From the NCBI GenBank assembly GCA_002279355.1, contig NCBV01000022.1, forward strand, positions 1-43,498: a DNA stretch of 43,498 bases, read 5' to 3'. The position numbers and the translations under genes are program-made. The notes under the pieces are model-generated. The model was given only the letters and a program-made list of their open reading frames with translations. It was not told the DNA's origin and made no database searches. Below are positions 16,792 through 24,948 of the stretch, in pieces (within the stretch, counting starts at the first letter, position 1; the number at the start of each line of letters is the position of its first letter). The DNA comes from Acidiphilium sp. 37-60-79 (GTDB taxonomy: Bacteria > Pseudomonadota > Alphaproteobacteria > Acetobacterales > Acetobacteraceae).

Positions 16792-17817
16792 ATGCCGCCC
16801 AACAAACCGCCAAACCCCCCACCCAGCGGAACGCCCCGCACCGATCATCCCCGCTCGCTCGCCGGCCTGTCGTTGCGCGATCTCGAATATGCCCAAGCCG
16901 TCGCCGCCCTGCGCCATTTTGGCCGCGCCGCCGAACGCTGCGGCGTCTCCCAGCCCGCTCTGTCCGAGCAAATCCGCAAGCTCGAAGCCATTCTCGGCAC
17001 ACCGCTCTTCGAGCGCACCAAACGCCGCGTCGCCCCCACCCCAACTGGCGAAGCCCTGCTCGCCCAAATCGAACGGGTCATGCTCGAGGCCCGCCATTTG
17101 CTCACCCTATCGCACGGCCCGCATAATGGCGTCTCGGGCGATATCGCGCTCGGCGCCATCGAAACGCTCGGCCCCTATTATCTCCCCGGCCTGCTCCGCC
17201 TGCTGCGCATCGAACGCCCCGATCTGTCGTTGCGCCTCACCGAAGGCCGCACCGCCCGCTTGGTCGATCGCCTGCTCGATGGCTCGCTCGATCTGTTGCT
17301 CCTCGCGTTGCCGGTGCCGCGCCCCGGCCTGATCGCTGCCCCATTATTCTTCGAGCGTTTCCTGCTCGCCACCCCGCCCGGCCACGCGCTTGCCTCATTG
17401 CCCATGCTCTCGCTCGATGAATTGCCCGCCGATGACCTCCTGCTCCTCGAAGAAGGCCATTGCCTGCGCGATCAAGCGCTGAGCCTGTGCGATGCCAAGC
17501 CGGTGACCCGCCACGCCACCAGCCTCGAAACCTTATGGCAAATGATCGCCGCCGGCGAAGGCTATTCGCTCCTGCCCGCCCTCGCCGTCGCAGCTCGCCC
17601 CGAATTGCAGGAGCTCATCCTTTGCCGCCCCCTCAATGATGCCGCCGCCGGTCGGGAAATCGGCCTCGTTTGGCGCCGCTCGGACCCGCGCACCCCCAGC
17701 TTTCGCACCCTCGCCGCCCTGCTCGCCGCACAACGCCCCGCGGCCACCGATTCGGCTCCTACCGCGCTGCCCGATTCCGCCAATCGATCACCCGAACGCC
17801 GCCAGCCCCGCCGATGA
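16792..17817 (+). CDS. oxyR: OxyR-like LysR-family redox regulator
   Basis: A 341-residue LysR-type regulator. The winged-helix domain (about 27-90) contains the recognition segment CGVSQPALSEQIRKLE, followed by the effector domain. GHCLRDQAL with C224 and C233 reproduces the peroxide-sensing cysteine pair of E. coli OxyR (C199 and C208), including the nine-residue spacing. An N-terminal Pro-rich stretch of about 25 residues and a C-terminal polar tail of about 30 are longer than usual. Its stop overlaps the start of the DUF374 gene (ATGA), an unusual position: oxyR normally stands beside katG or ahpC. It may control the preceding redox-enzyme operon, the lipid A genes, or distant peroxide genes. 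Confidence 0.87.
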   Translation: MPPNKPPNPPPSGTPRTDHPRSLAGLSLRDLEYAQAVAALRHFGRAAERCGVSQPALSEQIRKLEAILGTPLFERTKRRVAPTPTGEALLAQIERVMLEARHLLTLSHGPHNGVSGDIALGAIETLGPYYLPGLLRLLRIERPDLSLRLTEGRTARLVDRLLDGSLDLLLLALPVPRPGLIAAPLFFERFLLATPPGHALASLPMLSLDELPADDLLLLEEGHCLRDQALSLCDAKPVTRHATSLETLWQMIAAGEGYSLLPALAVAARPELQELILCRPLNDAAAGREIGLVWRRSDPRTPSFRTLAALLAAQRPAATDSAPTALPDSANRSPERRQPRR

Positions 17818-18524
17818 AGATGACGGCACCGGGCACAGATGCTACCGCCGCACGGATGAGCGACTCGCTACTCAAATCCGATCGACTCCGCCAATTCGCC
17901 GCCGATGGTGCGGGGCTCTATGTGCAAGGCGCCATCGCCACCACGCGCTGGCGCATCGAGGCTGATGGCTTGCTGCAATCCCTGCGCGCCCGTCCGCCTT
18001 GCATCGTTGCCTTCTGGCATGAATGTCTGCCCACCATGCCCGTGCTCTGGCGCATCGCCAAGCGTGATCCGCAATGGCCCACCGGCCATGTCCTCGCCAG
18101 CCGCCATCGCGATGGCCAATTGATCGGCCGCGCCATGCGCCGCTTCGGCATCGAAACTGTCGCAGGCTCTACCTCACGCGGCGGCGCCGCCAGCCTGCGC
18201 CAATTGCTCAAATTGCTCGCCGCAGGCCACCCGATTGGCCTCACCCCGGATGGTCCCCGCGGCCCGCGCCACCGCGCCGCCCCCGGCGTCGCCCAACTCG
18301 CCGCCCGTGCCGGCGTGCCGATTTTTTGCACCGCCGCGGTCACAAGCGCCGCCATCACCACCGGCGGCTGGGACCGGATGCGCATTCCACTCCCCTTCAG
18401 CCGTGGCGCGCTGGTCGCCATGCCCCCGCTCACCATTGGCCGCGATGATTGGCAAACCGCCCTGCCGCTGATCGAGGCCAATATGAATATCGCGCTCGAA
18501 CGCGCCTGGGCATTATGCCGCTAA
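17814..18524 (+). CDS. DUF374 lysophospholipid acyltransferase-family protein
   Basis: A 236-residue protein of the DUF374/COG2121 family, related to lysophospholipid and lipid A acyltransferases. The candidate HX4-type motif region reads AFWHECLPTMPVLW, followed by SRHRDGQLIG and the LTPDGPRGPRH segment typical of the family. Proteins of this group lie next to waaA in many alphaproteobacteria and are thought to act on lipid A or the inner core. I chose the ATG at 17814, which overlaps the oxyR stop (ATGA) even though the frame opens much further upstream. The 3' end overlaps waaA by ten bases. Confidence 0.87.
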   Translation: MKMTAPGTDATAARMSDSLLKSDRLRQFAADGAGLYVQGAIATTRWRIEADGLLQSLRARPPCIVAFWHECLPTMPVLWRIAKRDPQWPTGHVLASRHRDGQLIGRAMRRFGIETVAGSTSRGGAASLRQLLKLLAAGHPIGLTPDGPRGPRHRAAPGVAQLAARAGVPIFCTAAVTSAAITTGGWDRMRIPLPFSRGALVAMPPLTIGRDDWQTALPLIEANMNIALERAWALCR

Positions 18525-19750
18525 GCCTCACGGCCTATCGCGCCGCCAGTCAACTTATCGCGCCCCTGCTCCCGCGCTACCTCGCCCGCCGCGCGGCCAA
18601 CGGCAAAGAACTGCCGGATCGCTTGAGCGAGCGTTTCGGCCAAGCCTCCGCCGCCCGCCCCGCGCACAAGCTGATCTGGGTTCACGCCGCCAGCATGGGC
18701 GAAACCATGTCCTGCCTCACCCTGATCAATCTCCTGACCCAGCGCCCGGACATTACCATCTTGCTCACCACCGGCACCCTCACCTCCGCCAGCCTCGCCG
18801 CCGCCCGCGCCCAGGCGCTGCATCAATTCGTCCCGCTCGATACGCCCGCCGCGACCAACCGCTTTCTCAATCATTGGCACCCCGATCTCGCTATTTTCAT
18901 CGAATCCGAAATCTGGCCCAATCTGCTAGCCGGACTTGATCGCCGCGCCATCCCGCGCCTGCTGCTCAATGCCCGCCTGTCGCCGCGCAGCGCCCGGCGC
19001 TGGCAACGCGCGCCCAAAGCCGCCCGCGTTCTGTTCGGCGGGTTCGCCTGGATCGCCGCCCAATCCGCGCATGATGCCGAAGCGCTGCGCAGTCTGGGCA
19101 TCACCGCCGTCGAAAGCTGGGGCAATCTGAAGTTTTCCGCACCCGCTCTGCCGGATCATCAAGCCGAGCGCACCGCCCTCGCTGGCCTCAGCCCGAACTG
19201 GTTCCTCGCCGCCTCCACCCATGAGGGCGAGGAAGCGATAATTATCGCGGCCCACCGCGCAATGCTGGGTCGCTTCCCCGATCTGATCACCGTTATCGTC
19301 CCACGTCACCCTGAACGCGCGAGCGCCATCATCACCCTCGCCGGATCACTGCCCATCGCCCGCCGCTCAGCCGCCCAACGCCCCGAGCCCGGCGGAGTCT
19401 ATCTGGCCGATACGTTGGGCGAACTCGGCCTGTTCTACCGGCTCTGCCCAATCGCCCTGATCGGCGGCTCACTCGCGCCGATTGGCGGCCACAACATGAT
19501 CGAAGCCGCCCAGCTCGGCTGCGCCATCCTGATCGGCCCGCATATGGAAAATTTCATCGAAATCACCACCGCGCTGCGCGCCGCAGGTGCCGTGCAGGAT
19601 GTCACCGAAACCACCCTGATCCCAACCCTCGACCAGCTTTTAACCAACCCCGATCAACGCCGCGCCATCGGCCAGGCCGGTCAAGCCGCCTGCGCGCAGC
19701 TCGCAGATTTGCCAGCACGCCTCGCCGCCCGGATCGAGGCGATGCTCTGA
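18515..19750 (+). CDS. waaA: 3-deoxy-D-manno-octulosonic acid transferase
   Basis: A 411-residue GT30 glycosyltransferase that adds Kdo from CMP-Kdo to the lipid A precursor at the inner membrane. N-terminal residues form the membrane-associated helix, followed by LIWVHAASMGET, which carries the conserved base glutamate region. IFIESEIWPNLL, LLLNARLS, VIVPRHPER and the donor-site GGSLAPIGGHNMIEAA complete the family signatures. ATG at 18515 overlaps the DUF374 stop; the longer frame from 18449 is not family-like. The stop and the lpxK start share a base (TGATG). The CMP-Kdo it uses comes from KdsB, encoded at 24949. Confidence 0.95.
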   Translation: MPLSLTAYRAASQLIAPLLPRYLARRAANGKELPDRLSERFGQASAARPAHKLIWVHAASMGETMSCLTLINLLTQRPDITILLTTGTLTSASLAAARAQALHQFVPLDTPAATNRFLNHWHPDLAIFIESEIWPNLLAGLDRRAIPRLLLNARLSPRSARRWQRAPKAARVLFGGFAWIAAQSAHDAEALRSLGITAVESWGNLKFSAPALPDHQAERTALAGLSPNWFLAASTHEGEEAIIIAAHRAMLGRFPDLITVIVPRHPERASAIITLAGSLPIARRSAAQRPEPGGVYLADTLGELGLFYRLCPIALIGGSLAPIGGHNMIEAAQLGCAILIGPHMENFIEITTALRAAGAVQDVTETTLIPTLDQLLTNPDQRRAIGQAGQAACAQLADLPARLAARIEAML

Positions 19751-20700
19751 TGCGCGCCCCCGAATTCTGGCAGCATCACGGCATCCTGCCTCGCCTGCTC
19801 AGTCCACTCGCCGCCCTCACCACCCGCCTCACCGCCCGCCGCGTCGCTCGCCCAGGCATGACCAGCCCGATCCCGGTCATTTGCGTGGGTAACGCCACGG
19901 TCGGAGGCAGCGGCAAAACCATTCTGGTGCGCGCCCTGCTCGCCCGCTACCGCGCCCGTGGCATTCCCGCCTTCGCCCTCACCCGCGGCTATGGCGGGCG
20001 GCTCCCCGGCCCCATCGAGGTCGATCCCACCCGCCATAGCGCCGCCGATATCGGCGATGAACCGCTGCTCCTCGCCGCGTCTGCCCCCACCATCGTCGCC
20101 CGTGACCGCGCTGCGGGCGCCCGCCTCGCCATCGCTGCTGGGGCCGCACGCCTGATCATGGATGACGGGCTGCAAAACCCCGATTTGCGCAAAACCCTTT
20201 CGTTCCTGGTGATCGATGGCGGGTCCGGCTTTGGCAATGGCCGCGTGCTCCCGGCCGGACCGTTGCGCGAACCCATCGAAGCCGCCGCCGCCCGCTGCGC
20301 CTGCGCCGTGCTGATCGGTGCCGATACCAGCGCGGCGCGCGCCGCCCTGCCAACCTCCCTGCCGATCCTCACCGCCCACATCGCCGCAATCAGCCCGGTG
20401 CCCCTGGCCAATCTGCGGGTCGTCGCCTTCGCCGGCATTGGCCGCCCGGCGAAATTCTTCGACTCACTGCGCGGCCTCGGCGCCGATCTGGTCGCCACCT
20501 TGTCGCTCCCCGATCATCATCGCTATAGCCATGCCGATTGCGCCCATTTGGCTGGCCTAGCCGCTCAGCACCAAGCGGTGTTGGTCACCACCGAAAAGGA
20601 TCAGGTAAAATTGTCCGACCCGTTCCGCCAAGCCTGCATCGTGGTGAAAGCCGAGCTGGTGTTTGACGCCCTCGATCAACTCGATGATTTACTACCATGA
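19750..20700 (+). CDS. lpxK: Tetraacyldisaccharide 4'-kinase
   Basis: A 316-residue inner-membrane-associated kinase that phosphorylates the 4' position of the lipid A disaccharide. The N-terminal membrane helix (about 12-30) precedes the P-loop GNATVGGSGKT (47-57). Further family features are LTRGYGG, the VxxGDEPLLLA segment written here as DIGDEPLLLA, IMDDGLQNP (the metal-binding DDGxQ), and SLPDHHRYS near the C-terminus. The length is typical. Translation is coupled to waaA (TGATG) and to the LpxL-type gene (ATGA). Confidence 0.96.
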   Translation: MRAPEFWQHHGILPRLLSPLAALTTRLTARRVARPGMTSPIPVICVGNATVGGSGKTILVRALLARYRARGIPAFALTRGYGGRLPGPIEVDPTRHSAADIGDEPLLLAASAPTIVARDRAAGARLAIAAGAARLIMDDGLQNPDLRKTLSFLVIDGGSGFGNGRVLPAGPLREPIEAAAARCACAVLIGADTSAARAALPTSLPILTAHIAAISPVPLANLRVVAFAGIGRPAKFFDSLRGLGADLVATLSLPDHHRYSHADCAHLAGLAAQHQAVLVTTEKDQVKLSDPFRQACIVVKAELVFDALDQLDDLLP

Positions 20701-21599
20701 ATTTTCAACAAAAACTCGAAAATTTCGGTGCCCGCCTCGCCCTCGCTCTGTTCGCCGCCCTCAGCCCGGCTGCCGCAAGCGCTTTGGGCGGGGCGATCAC
20801 CCGCACCATCGGCCCCTTTTTGCCGGTCTCGCGCGTCGCAGACCGCAATCTGCAAGCCGCAATGCCCGAACTCGACTCCAGCGCCCGCAGCACCATCATC
20901 CGCGCCGTCTGGGATAATCTGGGCCGCACCATCGGCGAACTGCCCCATCTCGCCCGCCTCGATTTCACCGATTCTGGCCCTGGTTTCGAATTGATCGGCG
21001 GCGAGCATCTCACCGCCTTGGCCGAGGGCCCGGCGATCTTTTTCTCCGCCCATTTCGGCAATTGGGAAGCCTTTCCGCCCATCGCCGCCCGCGCGGGCAT
21101 CCTCGCCTCCTCGGTCTATCGCGCTGCGGCCAATCCGGGCGTCGATGCGCTGATCCTCTCGCTGCGCCGCGCCGGTGTGCGCGCTGACATCCCAATGTTC
21201 CCCAAAGGTGCGAGCGGGGCGCGCGCCGCCTACGCCCATCTCGCGCGGGGTGGCCGCCTCGGCATGGTGGTCGATCAAAAACTCAATGATGGCATCGAAG
21301 CCCGCTTGTTCGGCCTGCCCGCCATGACCGCCTCCGCCGCCGCCGCCTTCGCGCTGAAATTTCGCTGCCCCCTGATCCCCGGCCGCGTTGATCGGATCGG
21401 CCCCGCCCGTCTGCGTTTGACCATTGAGCCGCCGCTCGATCTGCCATCGCCCGGCGAACGCCAGGCCGATATCGCCGCCCTCACCCAAACCATCAATGAT
21501 CGGCTCGAAGCCTGGATCCGCCAATCCCCCGGCGCCTGGCTCTGGTTGCATCGCCGCTGGCCACGCGACATCATCACCCCAACAGGAGCAAAATCATGA
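20697..21599 (+). CDS. Lipid A late acyltransferase (LpxL/HtrB family)
   Basis: A 300-residue membrane-anchored acyltransferase that adds a secondary acyl chain to Kdo-lipid A. A hydrophobic N-terminal segment (about 12-35) is followed by FSAHFGNWE, whose histidine and glutamate form the HX4E catalytic dyad, and by MVVDQKLNDGIEARLFG, a conserved acceptor-site segment. The position, directly after lpxK, fits. Whether lauroyl, myristoyl or another chain is used cannot be read from the sequence. Start in ATGA overlap with lpxK, stop in ATGA overlap with the dehydrogenase gene. Confidence 0.9.
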   Translation: MNFQQKLENFGARLALALFAALSPAAASALGGAITRTIGPFLPVSRVADRNLQAAMPELDSSARSTIIRAVWDNLGRTIGELPHLARLDFTDSGPGFELIGGEHLTALAEGPAIFFSAHFGNWEAFPPIAARAGILASSVYRAAANPGVDALILSLRRAGVRADIPMFPKGASGARAAYAHLARGGRLGMVVDQKLNDGIEARLFGLPAMTASAAAAFALKFRCPLIPGRVDRIGPARLRLTIEPPLDLPSPGERQADIAALTQTINDRLEAWIRQSPGAWLWLHRRWPRDIITPTGAKS

Positions 21600-22663
21600 G
21601 TAAAACCTACCGGATCGCCGTTATCGAAGGCGATGGTATCGGGCGCGAAGTCGTCCCCGCCGCCATCACCGTGCTCGATCAAGTCGCCGCCGCCAGCGGC
21701 TTTTCGCTCCACTATCATCATTTCGATTGGAGCTGCGAGACCTTCAAATCCACCGGCAAAATGATGCCCGAGGATGGGTTGCGCCAACTTGCCGATTTCG
21801 ATGCGATCTATCTCGGCGCCGTCGGCTATCCCGGCGTGCCGGACCATATTTCCCTCTGGGGCCTGCTGATCCCAATCCGCCGCAGCTTTGACCAATATGT
21901 CAATCTCCGCCCGGTGCGCTTGCTGCCGGGCGTGCCCTGCCCGCTTGCGGGCAAAAAACCCGGCGATATTGATTTCTGGGTGGTGCGCGAAAATGTCGAA
22001 GGCGAATATTCCCAAGTCGGCGGGCGCATGTTCGCGGGCACCGAGCGCGAATTCGTCGAGCAAACCAGCATTTTCACCCGCTTTGGCACCGATCGCATCC
22101 TGCGCTACGCCTATGACCTCGCCCGCCGCCTCGGCCGCCCGCATGTCACCTCCGCGACCAAATCCAACGGTATTTTCCACACCATGCCGTTCTGGGATGA
22201 GCGGGTTGCGGCAATCAGCGCCGATTATCCCGAAATCCGCACCGATCAATACCATATCGATATTCTCGCTGCCCGTTTCGTGATGTCCCCCGAACGGTTC
22301 GACGTGGTGGTCGGCTCCAATTTGTTCGGCGATATTCTCTCCGATCTCGGCCCCGGCGTCACCGGCACCATCGCCGTCGCCCCCTCCGCCAATTTGAATC
22401 CGGAACGAAAATTCCCCTCAATGTTCGAGCCGGTGCATGGTTCCGCGCCGGATATTGCCGGCCAAAACATCGCCAACCCGGTCGGCACCATCTGGGCCGG
22501 CGCGATGATGCTGGAGCATTTGGGCGAAACCGAAGCCGCCGCCCGGATCATGCACGCCATCGAAACCGCGCTGGGCGATCAAGTCACCCCGAAAACCCCC
22601 GATCTCGGCGGCACCGCGCACACCGCCGATCTCACCGCCGCGATCAGGGCGCTGTGCGGGTAA
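21596..22663 (+). CDS. ttuC: Tartrate dehydrogenase / D-malate dehydrogenase (decarboxylating)
   Basis: A 355-residue NAD-dependent beta-decarboxylating dehydrogenase of the isocitrate/isopropylmalate family. It matches TtuC/DmlA closely: DHISLWGLLIP replaces the isopropylmalate-specific helix, and DQYVNLRPVRLLPG, VRENVEGEY, TSATKSNG, VVVGSNLFGDILSDL and FEPVHGSAPDIAG follow in order. The lysine of ATKSN and the aspartates of NLFGDILSD form the metal/substrate site. AACAGGAGC lies before the start, which also overlaps the acyltransferase stop (ATGA). A metabolic enzyme at the end of a lipid A operon is odd; it may be co-transcribed by chance. The 3' end overlaps the convergent GNAT gene by 20 bases. 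Confidence 0.9.
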   Translation: MSKTYRIAVIEGDGIGREVVPAAITVLDQVAAASGFSLHYHHFDWSCETFKSTGKMMPEDGLRQLADFDAIYLGAVGYPGVPDHISLWGLLIPIRRSFDQYVNLRPVRLLPGVPCPLAGKKPGDIDFWVVRENVEGEYSQVGGRMFAGTEREFVEQTSIFTRFGTDRILRYAYDLARRLGRPHVTSATKSNGIFHTMPFWDERVAAISADYPEIRTDQYHIDILAARFVMSPERFDVVVGSNLFGDILSDLGPGVTGTIAVAPSANLNPERKFPSMFEPVHGSAPDIAGQNIANPVGTIWAGAMMLEHLGETEAAARIMHAIETALGDQVTPKTPDLGGTAHTADLTAAIRALCG

Positions 22664-23096
22664 GCGATTTGCGGAAACTATAGGCCGTGATCGCCATGCC
22701 TTCGCGGAAATAAAACCGATGCGCCAGCGCGCGCTGCACGCCCGAATCCAGGCACAAAAAATCGCAGCCGCGCTCGCGCGCCACCCCCTCGCACCAAGCG
22801 AGCAACGCCGCTCCATGACCCTGGCTGCGCTGCGCCGGGTCGGTCACCAAATCATCGATATAAAACCGCAACCCATCATAGGTATTCTGATAACACCGAA
22901 ACACCGCGAGGGCGCACGGCGCACTGGCCCGATGACGGATCGCGAGTTCCGCGCCCTGCGCCAAAATCCGGCGCATGAGCCCAGCATAATCATCCGGAAG
23001 CATCGTCCGCAATTCCCGATGCAACGGCGCCACCCGCCCCAGCCACGCATCGAGGGCGGGTGACTGAAGCGTGAGATGCTCAATCGCTAAATTCAC
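22644..23096 (-). CDS. GNAT-family N-acetyltransferase
   Basis: A 150-residue acetyltransferase of the GNAT fold. The acetyl-CoA pyrophosphate loop reads RSQGHGAALL (Q/RxxGxG/A), preceded by the beta-4 strand YIDDLVTDPAQ and followed by CDFLCLDSG and AHRFYFREGM. The substrate is unknown. I chose GTG at 23096 as the start because it overlaps the stop of the upstream phosphatase gene as GTGA, matching the coupling seen throughout the window; an ATG at 23117 lies further inside that gene. It is the last gene of the cytochrome-phosphatase-acetyltransferase unit. Confidence 0.85.
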   Translation of the reverse strand: MNLAIEHLTLQSPALDAWLGRVAPLHRELRTMLPDDYAGLMRRILAQGAELAIRHRASAPCALAVFRCYQNTYDGLRFYIDDLVTDPAQRSQGHGAALLAWCEGVARERGCDFLCLDSGVQRALAHRFYFREGMAITAYSFRKSLTRTAP

Positions 23097-23872
23097 GCCA
23101 CCAAACTGCTCACGCACGCCGCCAGCAAGGCCGGATCACCCACCGCCAACACCGAGCCATCCCCCGTCAGCGAGAGCGGCGCGCCCGCCCAATCGGTGAT
23201 TGTGCCACCCGCCGCCTCCACCACCGGCACCAAAGCCGCCCAATCCCATGGTTTCAGCCCCGACTCGGCAATCACATCGATCTGCCCCAGCGCCAACAAC
23301 CCATAGGCATAGGCATCACCGCCATAGGTCACCCGTCGGCACGACCCCGCCAACCCGCGAAACCGTTGATTTTGCGCCGCATCAAACATATCCGGTGACG
23401 TGCAGGACAATTCGGCCTGCGCCAACGCGTCCAATGATCGGCATCGCGGCCGACCGCCAAACGCACCGGTAAATTGCAATTTCCCGCTATAAGCGAGCCA
23501 GCGTTCGCCGGTAATCGGCTGGTCAATCAACCCCAAAATCGGCGTCTCTTCATCCATCAGCGCAATCAGCGTGGCAAAACTCGCCCGCCCGGTGATAAAA
23601 GCCCTGGTTCCATCAATCGGATCAATCAACCAGGTAAATCGCCCTTGGCGGGTCCCGCCCAATTCCTCGCCGACGAGACCATGCGTCGGATAATGCGCCG
23701 CCAACACCGCACGAATCGCCGCCTCCGCGCCCCGATCCGCCAGTGTCACCGGACTCTGGTCCTCCTTGACATCGACGTCGATCGACGCGCGAAAATAGCG
23801 CCGGATCACCGCCCCAGCTTCATCCGCTGCCGCCTCAGCGGCAGCAGCGAAGCCAATGGCGGCGAGGCTCAT
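23093..23872 (-). CDS. Inositol-monophosphatase-family phosphatase (HisN-like)
   Basis: A 259-residue Mg2+-dependent, Li+-sensitive-type phosphatase. The metal-site motifs are GEELGG, WLIDPIDGTRAFITG and PWDWAALVPVVEAAGG, in the normal order and spacing. ITGRASFATLIAL and the overall length fit the histidinol-phosphatase (HisN) branch found in alphaproteobacteria better than SuhB, so dephosphorylation of histidinol phosphate is the best guess; 3'(2'),5'-bisphosphate or inositol phosphate remain possible. It starts in ATGA overlap with the stop of the di-haem cytochrome gene and ends in GTGA overlap with the acetyltransferase gene. Confidence 0.86.
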   Translation of the reverse strand: MSLAAIGFAAAAEAAADEAGAVIRRYFRASIDVDVKEDQSPVTLADRGAEAAIRAVLAAHYPTHGLVGEELGGTRQGRFTWLIDPIDGTRAFITGRASFATLIALMDEETPILGLIDQPITGERWLAYSGKLQFTGAFGGRPRCRSLDALAQAELSCTSPDMFDAAQNQRFRGLAGSCRRVTYGGDAYAYGLLALGQIDVIAESGLKPWDWAALVPVVEAAGGTITDWAGAPLSLTGDGSVLAVGDPALLAACVSSLVA

Positions 23873-24846
23873 TTCAGCGCCGCCGGCGCGTCGGATTGCG
23901 CGTTCAAATACGCAATCACATCAGCCCGCACTTGATTATTCTTAATGCCCGGATAGCCCATGCGCGTCCCCGGCGCATCCTTCATCGGATCATAGAGCCA
24001 TTGATTCATCGCATGCGGCGTCCAATTCCCGCTCGCGATTTTTTTCGCAGCACTCGAAAAATCATAGCCCGGATGCGCAAACATCGGCCCCTGCAACACG
24101 CCATATAAGTTCGGGCCAACACCCGCCGCCCCGCCCTTATTGATCGAATGGCAAGCTGAGCATTGCTGCTCAAAAAACGACTGACCCTTGGTGATCACCG
24201 CCGAGGCATACAGCGCCTTGATCGAGGGCGCCCCATCACCCGCCGCCACCGCCGGTGCAGGCGCCGCACTCGCCACCGCCGCCGTCGCCGAGGGCAGCGC
24301 AATCGGATTGGCCGACAATGTGCGCAAATAAGCAATCACATCAGCCCGTTGCACATCGTTCTTAATGCCCGGATACCCCATCCTGGTGCCCGATGCGAAT
24401 GTCTGCGGGTCGAGCAACCACGCATTCATTTTCTGATAACCCCAATTCCCCTTGGCAACTTTTTCCACCGCCGAGGAAAAATGATACCCGGCATGCGCAA
24501 ACATCGGCGCACCCATCACCCCATATAAATTCGGCCCCACCCCGTTCGCACCGCCTTGATTGACGCTATGACAGGCCGAGCATTGCTGCTGCACAAAAGC
24601 CGCACCCTTTTTCACATCGGCCTTCAAGATCAAGCCGTTAATCGAGGGTATCGCCGCCGCCGCCGCAGGAGCCGTGCTCGCCGCCGCCACCACCGGCTTT
24701 GGCGGTGCCTTGCTGGCGGTGAGGAAGTCGGCAATATGCACGCCAATCCAAAGCACCAACCCAGCAGACAGCACGCCGCCAGCAATTTTGTTGAACAATA
24801 GCGGATCGCGCTTGTGCCCCGCCTCTCCATTGTGCTGCGTACTCAT
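23869..24846 (-). CDS. Membrane-anchored tandem di-haem cytochrome c
   Basis: A 325-residue cytochrome with two class I cytochrome c domains of the c2/c550 type. An uncleaved-looking membrane segment (about 20-42) is followed by a Pro/Ala linker. The first haem site is C89-S-A-C92-H93 with the axial Met M156 in GTRMGYPG. The second is C229-S-A-C232-H233 with M296 in an identical GTRMGYPG. A second Pro/Ala-rich linker (about 181-205) joins them. The domains are so alike that they must come from a tandem duplication. The protein should sit on the periplasmic face of the inner membrane, passing electrons from the bc1 complex to an oxidase. The start is the ATG at 24846; the upstream extension to 24900 is not signal-like. 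Confidence 0.9.
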   Translation of the reverse strand: MSTQHNGEAGHKRDPLLFNKIAGGVLSAGLVLWIGVHIADFLTASKAPPKPVVAAASTAPAAAAAIPSINGLILKADVKKGAAFVQQQCSACHSVNQGGANGVGPNLYGVMGAPMFAHAGYHFSSAVEKVAKGNWGYQKMNAWLLDPQTFASGTRMGYPGIKNDVQRADVIAYLRTLSANPIALPSATAAVASAAPAPAVAAGDGAPSIKALYASAVITKGQSFFEQQCSACHSINKGGAAGVGPNLYGVLQGPMFAHPGYDFSSAAKKIASGNWTPHAMNQWLYDPMKDAPGTRMGYPGIKNNQVRADVIAYLNAQSDAPAALK

Positions 24847-24936
24847 GCGAATCTTATTTCCCTGCTCTATCGACGTTTGGACCGAAAGACGTATAGCCAT
24901 TTAGGAAAGTGACACAAGCGACAATACCGTAATACC

Positions 24937-24943
24937 AGGGAGG
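24937..24943 (+). promoter_or_regulatory. Strong Shine-Dalgarno of kdsB
   Basis: AGGGAGG lies five bases before an ATC codon at 24949 that begins the conserved part of KdsB. There is no ATG, GTG or TTG in the frame between the in-frame stop at 24910 and ATG at 25036. The site therefore supports initiation at ATC. Confidence 0.7.
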
Positions 24944-24948
24944 CTCCT

